22,200 nt of DNA from Microcaldota archaeon (GTDB taxonomy: Archaea > Micrarchaeota > Micrarchaeia > Burarchaeales > Fermentimicrarchaeaceae): positions 1 to 22,200 of the forward strand of contig JAPLWT010000024.1 of assembly GCA_026396455.1 (NCBI GenBank), read 5' to 3'. A program made the translations under genes and the position numbers. Position 1 is the first letter of the stretch. Each line of letters opens with the position of its first letter. Positions 15,097-20,361 of the stretch are shown one piece after another. A model generated the notes under the pieces. That model was not told the origin of the DNA. It searched no databases and worked only from the letters and a program-made list of their open reading frames with translations.

Positions 15097-15114
15097 ATAT
15101 ATAATATATTATAC
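15097..15114 (+). promoter_or_regulatory. A/T-only promoter segment of the tRNA-Ser gene
   Basis: An uninterrupted A/T run (TATATAATATATTATA) begins two bases after the SRP RNA 3' end. Its right part is centred about 26 bases before the tRNA 5' end, suiting an archaeal TATA box. It could also serve as the end of SRP RNA transcription, although on the plus strand it is not T-rich. Confidence 0.55.
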
Positions 15115-15136
15115 AAAACAACAATACAACAATAGA

Positions 15137-15255
15137 GCCGGGGTCGCCTAGTGGTTCTTAAGCTTCTCGCAAGAGAAGTTAGGCTCTAAAGGGCGGCAGC
15201 CTGCTAAGCTGTTAGGTCCAAAAGGCCTTCGCGGGTTCGAATCCCGCCCCTGGCG
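15137..15255 (+). tRNA. tRNA-Ser(GCU), interrupted by a D-loop intron
   Basis: Class II tRNA reading AGC/AGU codons. Acceptor GCCGGGG (15137-15143) pairs with CCCUGGC (15248-15254), discriminator G73 as expected for serine, no encoded CCA. Anticodon stem GCAGC (15196-15200) pairs with GCUGU (15208-15212) around loop CUGCUAA, anticodon GCU at 15203-15205. Long variable arm AGGUC/GGCCU (15214-15228) is the serine hallmark. T-arm GCGGG-UUCGAAU-CCCGC (15231-15247). The D-stem GCCU (15146-15149) pairs with GGGC (15191-15194), but 41 bases lie between them. Removing 15156-15189 leaves the seven-base D-loop AGUGGUA and an 85-base mature tRNA. It may be cut from a longer transcript. Confidence 0.95.
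15156..15189 (+). other. Noncanonical tRNA intron (34 nt) at position 20/21 with bulge-helix-bulge
   Basis: The insert folds with its flanks into the archaeal splicing motif. Outer helix: the tRNA D-stem. Central 4-base helix: AGUG (15150-15153) with CUCU (15184-15187), having one U-U mismatch. Two three-base bulges: GUU (15154-15156) and AAA (15188-15190). Inner helix: CUUAA plus CUUCUC (one bulged G, 15162) with GAGAAG plus UUAGG, closed by a GCAA tetraloop (15169-15172). Cutting after the second base of each bulge removes 15156-15189. Splicing at such a site is known from Thermoproteales and Micrarchaeota-type endonucleases. The structure is seen; the cut is inferred. Confidence 0.85.
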
Positions 15256-15264
15256 TTTCCTTTT
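15256..15264 (+). terminator. T-rich stretch after tRNA-Ser, possible terminator
   Basis: TTTCCTTTT begins immediately after the discriminator base. Archaeal RNA polymerase stops at T-rich runs without a required hairpin, so this is a plausible end of the tRNA transcript. It runs into the next TATA box. Confidence 0.45.
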
Positions 15265-15269
15265 AAATA
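15261..15269 (+). promoter_or_regulatory. TATA box of the hydrolase gene
   Basis: TTTTAAATA is centred about 29 bases before the hydrolase ATG. No ribosome binding site lies between, so the transcript is probably leaderless or nearly so. Confidence 0.6.
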
Positions 15270-15293
15270 GTGCTGTAAAACACGGTTGGAAAA

Positions 15294-15851
15294 ATGGAAA
15301 AAAGAGTATTCTTAATTCACGGCTGGGAAGGCTATCCTGAAGAAGGATGGCGACCTTGGTTAAAAAATGAGCTAGAAAAGAAAGATTTTCACGTAGTAAT
15401 TCCGGCAATGCCTGATACAAAACATCCAAAAATGAATTCATGGTTAAACCATTTGACAAAAATTGTTGGAACTCCTGATAAAGATTGCTACTTTGTTGGT
15501 CATAGTCTGGGTTGCATAACGATTCTTAGATACATCGAAACTATGAAGGAAAACCAACAAATTGGTGGGGTCATATTTGTAGAAGGATTTACTTCTAATC
15601 TGGGTTACGAGGAATTAGAAAGCTTCTTCACAAAACCAATAGATTGGAAAAAAATAAAGTCTCATTGCAAAAAATTTGTGGCAATTCATTCGGATAACGA
15701 TCCATATGTCTCATTGCACTACGGGGACTTTTTTAAAGAGAAATTAAACGCAGCACTGATTATAGAACATAATATGAAGCATTTTAGCGGTGATGATGGA
15801 ATATCGCAATTACCCATAGTACTGGACAAGCTATTAGAGATCTCAAAATAG
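15294..15851 (+). CDS. Small alpha/beta hydrolase, RBBP9/YdeN-like serine hydrolase
   Basis: A 185-residue single-domain hydrolase. The first strand ends in FLIHGWEGYPEEGWRPWL (6-23), the HGW entry of the RBBP9/YdeN family. The nucleophile elbow is GHSLG with S71. SDNDPYV supplies the probable acid D136, and MKHFSG the histidine H163. All three catalytic residues are in family order and length is normal. No signal peptide, so it acts in the cytoplasm; the substrate is unknown (an esterase, lipase or peptidase-like activity is possible). It stands alone behind its own promoter, with no ribosome binding site. It is visibly more A+T-rich than its neighbours (18 G+C in 15421-15480, against 27 in 17401-17460) and uses many AAA and ATT codons. 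With its place just after a tRNA gene, this hints at acquisition from elsewhere. Confidence 0.85.
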   Translation: MEKRVFLIHGWEGYPEEGWRPWLKNELEKKDFHVVIPAMPDTKHPKMNSWLNHLTKIVGTPDKDCYFVGHSLGCITILRYIETMKENQQIGGVIFVEGFTSNLGYEELESFFTKPIDWKKIKSHCKKFVAIHSDNDPYVSLHYGDFFKEKLNAALIIEHNMKHFSGDDGISQLPIVLDKLLEISK

Positions 15852-15890
15852 CAGTTGACTAGCGGGTTCTAATGTCATATCCTGCACTTC

Positions 15891-15903
15891 TTTTTTAAAT
15901 ATC
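15891..15903 (+). promoter_or_regulatory. TATA box of the AlkD-like gene
   Basis: TTTTTTAAATATC contains the core TTTAAATA about 25 bases before the ATG at 15922. With no ribosome binding site between them, transcription would begin at or next to the start codon (leaderless). Confidence 0.65.
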
Positions 15904-15921
15904 TCTTCCAAATATCCAGTC

Positions 15922-16602
15922 ATGGACAAGCTTGCGCTCAAGGAGATCCTCAAGGAATTGAAATCCCTCTCAGACCCGAAAGCATTGGAAGGAATGGCTC
16001 GCTTTGGAATCAACATAAACAATACCTACGGAGTTTCCATACCCGAACTTAGGGCACTTGCAAAGAAAATTGGAAAGAGCCATGAGCTTGCTCAGGGGCT
16101 GTGGGCATCAGGAATTCACGAGGCGAGAATACTCGCCGGGATGGTAGACGACCCCGAAATGGTGACGGAAAAACAGCTTGATGAATGGGCGAGTGAATTC
16201 GACTCATGGGATGTGTGCGACCAATGCTGCAGCAACCTTTTTGGAGAGACAAGGTTTGCCTACAAAAAAGCATTTGAATGGAGCTCAAGGGAAGAGGAGT
16301 TTGTGAAGAGGGCGGGTTTCGCCATGATGGCAGTGCTGGCAGTTCACGACAAAAATGCGAAGGACGAGGAGTTCATGAAATTCCTGCCAGTCATAAAAAG
16401 AAAGTCTGTTGATGAAAGAAACTTCGTGAAGAAAGCAGTCAACTGGGCCCTGAGACAGATTGGAAAGCGCAATTCAAAGTTGAACAGGGCAGCAGTCAAA
16501 GCTGCAGAAGAAATTGAAAAAATGAATTCGAAGAGCGCAAAATGGATTGCTTCAGATGCATTGAGGGAACTGACAAGCCATGCTGTCAAGAAGAGACTGT
16601 AA
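15922..16602 (+). CDS. DNA alkylation repair protein, AlkD-type HEAT-repeat family
   Basis: A 226-residue helical protein of the AlkD-like DNA alkylation repair family. Characterised members are glycosylases that remove alkylated purines through stacked HEAT-like repeats. The N-terminal YGVSIPELRALAKKIGKSHELAQGLW (36-61) and EARILAGMVDDPEMVTEKQLDEWASEFDSWDVCDQCC (67-103) are typical. Around 122-141 lies EEEFVKRAGFAMMAVLAVHD, and near 170 KKAVNWALRQIGKRN, the best-conserved family segment. DSWDVCDQ supplies the acidic and aromatic residues where AlkD uses Asp and Trp, but whether this member is a catalytic glycosylase cannot be settled. Cytoplasmic, no operon partner, own promoter, base composition like the host. 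Confidence 0.88.
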   Translation: MDKLALKEILKELKSLSDPKALEGMARFGININNTYGVSIPELRALAKKIGKSHELAQGLWASGIHEARILAGMVDDPEMVTEKQLDEWASEFDSWDVCDQCCSNLFGETRFAYKKAFEWSSREEEFVKRAGFAMMAVLAVHDKNAKDEEFMKFLPVIKRKSVDERNFVKKAVNWALRQIGKRNSKLNRAAVKAAEEIEKMNSKSAKWIASDALRELTSHAVKKRL

Positions 16603-16807
16603 CCTAGATTTAATGCACGCTCCACTGTTGCTCGTCAAATATCGTAGTTATCTTTAAATATAAGTTGCAACTAATGTAGAAAACGATAAGGTGAAGTATA
16701 CATAGAATTCAAACTTCGTTCTTGGAGATTGCTATTAGCGTAGCTTTTCTAACGATAACTTTAAAAGCTTTGCCAACCTAATAATGGGTTACTGATCAGG
16801 TGGTAGT
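16603..16807 (+). other. Intergenic gap with an orphan TATA box, possible small RNA
   Basis: No protein gene is supported. TCTTTAAATATAAG (16651-16664) is as good a TATA box as those of the flanking genes and would start a transcript near 16682. The next 70 bases hold AAGGTGAAG, a five-base GCTA/TAGC-type inverted repeat (16731-16744) followed by TTTT, and the repeated octamer AACGATAA (16682-16689 and 16751-16758). No C/D or H/ACA boxes were found. This could be a small RNA, or a distal promoter for the polymerase operon. Confidence 0.3.
16758..16767 (+). promoter_or_regulatory. TATA box of the RNA polymerase operon
   Basis: ACTTTAAAAG is centred 26 bases before about 16788, leaving a leader of roughly 20 bases. 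This leader carries AGGTGGT (16798-16804), the ribosome binding site that sets the TTG start of rpoH. Confidence 0.6.
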
Positions 16808-17044
16808 TTGGGTTCTGTCGACTTTCATCTATCCCATTTTCTCGTTCCTAAACATGAAATCCTGGCAAAGTCAAAACGCCAAGAAGTACTTTCCTCTATC
16901 GGCATAGACGAGCAGAAACTTCCCGAGATAAAACTTAACGACCCGCAGCTTAAGCTTCTTGGGGCGAAGGAAGGCGACATAATCAAGATAACCAGAAAGG
17001 ATCCTACAAAAGAGAATGTTTACTACCGCCTTGTTGTGAAGTAG
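16808..17044 (+). CDS. rpoH: RNA polymerase subunit H (Rpo5)
   Basis: Small polymerase subunit, counterpart of the C-terminal half of eukaryotic RPB5, 78 residues. FLVPKHEILAKSKRQEVLSSIGI (11-33) and KLPEIKLNDPQLKLLGAKEGDIIKITRKDPTKENVYYRLVV (37-77) are the family pattern almost throughout. The start is TTG: no ATG or GTG fits, while AGGTGGT is four bases upstream. The weak start codon may keep this first subunit in step with the others, but that is inference. rpoB2 begins 18 bases after the stop. Confidence 0.95.
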   Translation: MGSVDFHLSHFLVPKHEILAKSKRQEVLSSIGIDEQKLPEIKLNDPQLKLLGAKEGDIIKITRKDPTKENVYYRLVVK

Positions 17045-17062
17045 ATTTCTTGAAGTGAGATT

Positions 17063-18526
17063 ATGAAATGGGATTTGGTAGACGAATATTTCCGGGACAA
17101 TAAACTTGTCGTGCAGCATCTTGATTCATACAACAAGTTTGTCGAATTCGGAATCCAGAACATAATCGACAACATAGGCACGATAGAGCCCAATGTCGAG
17201 AATTACAAGCTCAAGTTCGGGAAGGTCAGGAGGGACAAACCCACAATAGTTGAAGCCGACGGCTCAAGGAGGCAGATACTTCCCGCCGAGGCCAGGATGA
17301 GAAACCTGACATACGCAGCTCCAGTCTTCCTGGAATTCGTTCAGATAATCGGAGGAATTGAGAGGAGATATCCCCAGGAGGTATTCATCGGGGAACTTCC
17401 TGTGATGCTTAAATCAAAGCTGTGCCACCTGGACAACATGACTGAGGACGAGTTGATTGAAGCAGGGGAGGACCCGCAGGACCCAGGCGGTTACTTCATA
17501 ATAAACGGAAGCGAGAGAGTGCTCGTCAGCATAGAAGACTTGGCTCCAAACAGGATAATGGTTTCAAAGGAGAAGGATGGAGCGCTCATTACTTCAAAAG
17601 TTTTCTCTACACGATTTGGCTTCAGGGCAAGGTGCGTTGTGGAGAGGAGCACCAACGGGGAGCTTTCAGTGGTCTTCCCGGCAGCGCCAAAGGACTTGAA
17701 CCTGATAACCGTGCTGAGGGCGCTTGGCCTGCATCCGAATCAAGAGATACTCAACTCATTCAGCGATGAACTTGAAGTGCAGAATGACATGCTGCTCAAT
17801 ATGGAAGTTGACCAGACTACCGGAACCCAGAATGCACTTGAGGCAATTGGAAAGAAAGCTGCTGTGGGGCAGGCTAAGGTGTACCAGCTCAAGAGGGCTG
17901 AGATACTGCTTGACAACTACCTCCTGCCGCACATCAGTGTTGACCCAAGCATGAGGATTGCGAAAGCATACTACCTCTGCAAGATGACCGAGAAGGCAAT
18001 AGAAGTCGCATGCGGGAATACCGCATCTGATGACAAGGATCATTATGCGAACAAGAGGATAAAGCTCGCTGGAAATTTGATGGAGGAGCTCTTCAGGTAT
18101 GCCTTCCAGTTCCTGATAAAAGATATTGCTTACCAGGTTGAGAGAGCATCTGCAAGGGGCAGAAAGCTGGTCATACAGACTCTTGTGAGGCCCGATGCGC
18201 TTACTGAGAGGATAAGGTACTCAATGGCGACAGGCAACTGGATCGCTGGGCAGACGGGAGTTTCGCAGTTGCTTGACAGAACCAACTATCTCTCAACTGT
18301 TTCGCATCTTAGGAGAATAATTTCACCACTCAGCAGGAGGCACCCGCACTTCAAGGCAAGAGACCTTCACGGGACGCACTGGGGCAAGCTCTGCCCTAAC
18401 GAATCACCTGAAGGCCCCTCATGCGCACTTGTGAAGAACATGTCTCTACTCTGCGACATATCGACAGGTGAAAACGAAGCCACAATCGAGGGCCTGCTGA
18501 AGAAGATGAATGTCAAAATTGAGTGA
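17063..18526 (+). CDS. rpoB2: RNA polymerase subunit B'' (Rpo2N)
   Basis: N-terminal part of the second-largest subunit, 487 residues. It contains LTYAAPVFLEFVQIIGG (lobe/protrusion start, about 81-97), then GELPVMLKSKLCHL and the strongly conserved GGYFIINGSERVLVSIEDLAPNRIMVSKEKDG (about 147-178). TGNWIAGQTGVSQLLDRTNYLSTVSHLRRIISPL and HGTHWGKLCPNESPEGPSCALVKN close to the C-terminus form part of the catalytic core. The polypeptide ends shortly after this motif, the normal split point in euryarchaea and DPANN. In Thermoproteota the B subunit is one chain. GAAGTGAGATT precedes the ATG. Confidence 0.97.
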   Translation: MKWDLVDEYFRDNKLVVQHLDSYNKFVEFGIQNIIDNIGTIEPNVENYKLKFGKVRRDKPTIVEADGSRRQILPAEARMRNLTYAAPVFLEFVQIIGGIERRYPQEVFIGELPVMLKSKLCHLDNMTEDELIEAGEDPQDPGGYFIINGSERVLVSIEDLAPNRIMVSKEKDGALITSKVFSTRFGFRARCVVERSTNGELSVVFPAAPKDLNLITVLRALGLHPNQEILNSFSDELEVQNDMLLNMEVDQTTGTQNALEAIGKKAAVGQAKVYQLKRAEILLDNYLLPHISVDPSMRIAKAYYLCKMTEKAIEVACGNTASDDKDHYANKRIKLAGNLMEELFRYAFQFLIKDIAYQVERASARGRKLVIQTLVRPDALTERIRYSMATGNWIAGQTGVSQLLDRTNYLSTVSHLRRIISPLSRRHPHFKARDLHGTHWGKLCPNESPEGPSCALVKNMSLLCDISTGENEATIEGLLKKMNVKIE

Positions 18527-18530
18527 TCAT

Positions 18531-20357
18531 ATGGAAAAAACGAAGCATAAGACTGCCGTATACCTGAATGGTAGGCTTCTTGGATTTCATGAGAATGGCG
18601 GCAAACTAGTGGACTCGCTCCGGGAAAAGAGGAGGACGGGCCTAATAAACAAGCAGGTCAACGTCGCCCACTTCCCGAGGGAAAAATCACTCTACATAAA
18701 CACGGACAGCGGAAGGGCAAGAAGGCCCTATATTATTGTTGAGAATGGAAAGAGCAAGCTCACGTCGGAAATAGTTGAAAAGCTGGGGAAGAAGGAGGTC
18801 ACCTGGGAATACTTTGTGAGCAACGGCATTATAGAATACCTGGATGCAGAGGAAGAGGAGAATGCCTATGTTGCCACAAGAGAGGAGGAGCTCACCGAGG
18901 AGCACACCCACCTAGAGATAGACCCTGTTTCGATAGTTGGAGTTACCGTTGCCCAGTTGCCCTTCCCGGAATACAATTCATCGCCAAGGATTACAATGGC
19001 TTGTGCAATGAGCAAGCAGTCCCTTGGTCTTTATGCGAGCAATTTCAACCTGAGGATGGATTCAAGGGCGCACATCATGTACTACCCGCAGGCGCCGCTT
19101 GTCCAGTCAAGGCCTTACAGAACCCTCAAATTCTCAAAAAGACCAGCTGGCCAGAACTTCGTAGTTGCAGTTGCCACTTACTACGGATACAATATGGGAG
19201 ACGGAGTTGTGATGAACAGGAATTCAGTCGACAGGGCTCTGGCGAGGTCTGCCTTCTACAAGACTTATGAGACGGAGGAGAGGAGATACCCCGGAGGTCA
19301 GAAGGACAAGTTCGAGATTCCCCAGCCTACGGTTGCAGGCTACAGGGAGGAAGCCATGTACTCCAAGCTTGGAGAGGACGGCATAATATTCCCCGAGGCA
19401 GAAGTGAAAGCAAGGGACGTGCTCGTCGGAAAAACTTCACCACCAAGATTCTTGGAGGAGGTCAGCGGATTTGGCATTGCCGAGGAGAAGAAGAGGGAGA
19501 ACTCCGCGGTTGTGAAAGAGGGCGAGGAGGGTTTTGTTGATTCGATCCTGCTTACCGAAAGTCCATCAGGAAATAAGCTCGTCAAGGTTAAGGTAAGAAG
19601 CGTGAAAGTGCCTGAGCCCGGAGACAAGTTCGCTTCAAGGCATGGGCAGAAGGGGGTTATAGGCCTGCTGGCAAACCAAGAAGATATGCCATTCAGCGAG
19701 CAGGGAGTAGTTCCTGATCTAATAATAAACCCACACGCAATTCCATCAAGGATGACCGCAGGTCACATACTGGAGATGCTAGGAGGAAAGGCTGCCTGCA
19801 TGAATGGAAAAACAATGGATGCGACGGCATTCAACGGAGACAAGGAGGAAAGCTTCTCAAAAATACTTGAGAACTACGGCTTCAAGAAGAACGGAGAGGA
19901 GAGGCTTTATGATGGAATAAGCGGAGAGGCGATAAACGCGGAGATATTCGTCGGAGTTGTTTACTACCAGAAGCTGCATCACCTGGTTTCAAACAAGATG
20001 CATGTGAGGAGCAGAGGACCTGTCCAGCTTCTCACCCACCAGCCGACTGAGGGAAGGGCAAGGGAGGGCGGTCTAAGGTTTGGTGAGATGGAAAGAGACT
20101 GCCTCATAGGCCATGGAGCAAGCATGCTTCTCAAGGAGAGGATGCTGGAGGAGTCTGACAAGACCACCGAGCTCGTATGCGCCAAATGCGGCTCTGTCGC
20201 AGTCACGGATTACATAAGGAACAAGAGCTACTGTCCCCTCTGCTCGGAATCAAATGAACTCTACGCAATCGAGATAAGCTATGCATTCAAGCTTCTGTTG
20301 GACGAGATAAAGGCAATTGGGGTGTTCCCAAGAATTATGCTGAAAGACAAGGCGTGA
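18531..20357 (+). CDS. rpoB1: RNA polymerase subunit B' (Rpo2C)
   Basis: C-terminal part of the second-largest subunit, 608 residues. The order is VYLNGRLLGFHENG near the start, then NMGDGVVMNRNSVDRALARSAFYKTYETEERR (hybrid-binding region), GDKFASRHGQKGVIG (364-378) with the conserved lysines and histidine near the active site, and RMTAGHILEMLGGKAA. HVRSRGPVQLLTHQPTEGRAREGGLRFGEMERDCLIGHGA is the anchor/clamp part. A C4 zinc site (C550, C553, C568, C571) sits in the clamp. An in-frame ATG at 18510 overlaps rpoB2, but GAGTGATC, with the rpoB2 stop inside, sets 18531. Confidence 0.97.
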   Translation: MEKTKHKTAVYLNGRLLGFHENGGKLVDSLREKRRTGLINKQVNVAHFPREKSLYINTDSGRARRPYIIVENGKSKLTSEIVEKLGKKEVTWEYFVSNGIIEYLDAEEEENAYVATREEELTEEHTHLEIDPVSIVGVTVAQLPFPEYNSSPRITMACAMSKQSLGLYASNFNLRMDSRAHIMYYPQAPLVQSRPYRTLKFSKRPAGQNFVVAVATYYGYNMGDGVVMNRNSVDRALARSAFYKTYETEERRYPGGQKDKFEIPQPTVAGYREEAMYSKLGEDGIIFPEAEVKARDVLVGKTSPPRFLEEVSGFGIAEEKKRENSAVVKEGEEGFVDSILLTESPSGNKLVKVKVRSVKVPEPGDKFASRHGQKGVIGLLANQEDMPFSEQGVVPDLIINPHAIPSRMTAGHILEMLGGKAACMNGKTMDATAFNGDKEESFSKILENYGFKKNGEERLYDGISGEAINAEIFVGVVYYQKLHHLVSNKMHVRSRGPVQLLTHQPTEGRAREGGLRFGEMERDCLIGHGASMLLKERMLEESDKTTELVCAKCGSVAVTDYIRNKSYCPLCSESNELYAIEISYAFKLLLDEIKAIGVFPRIMLKDKA

Positions 20358-20361
20358 TAGG

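Noticed and set aside
15153..15191. Direct repeat GGTTCTTAAG / GGCTCTAAAG at the edges of the tRNA insert, read as a target-site duplication of a tiny mobile element
   Set aside because: The copies differ at two of ten positions, and removing one unit leaves a twelve-base D-loop that does not fit a tRNA. The bulge-helix-bulge explanation gives an exact tRNA.
16682..16750. C/D-box or H/ACA guide RNA in the spacer before rpoH
   Set aside because: No RTGATGA with CTGA, and no ACA-tailed kink-turn hairpin, was found in either strand.
15256..16807. Integrated element, CRISPR or defence genes after the tRNA
   Set aside because: Only two stand-alone housekeeping-type genes are present. No integrase, repeated tRNA end, spaced repeats or partner genes were found.
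18510..18530. rpoB2/rpoB1 boundary as a frameshifted single rpoB gene
   Set aside because: Each half has its own ribosome binding site and start, and the split lies at the known B''/B' boundary of euryarchaea and DPANN, so it is natural.
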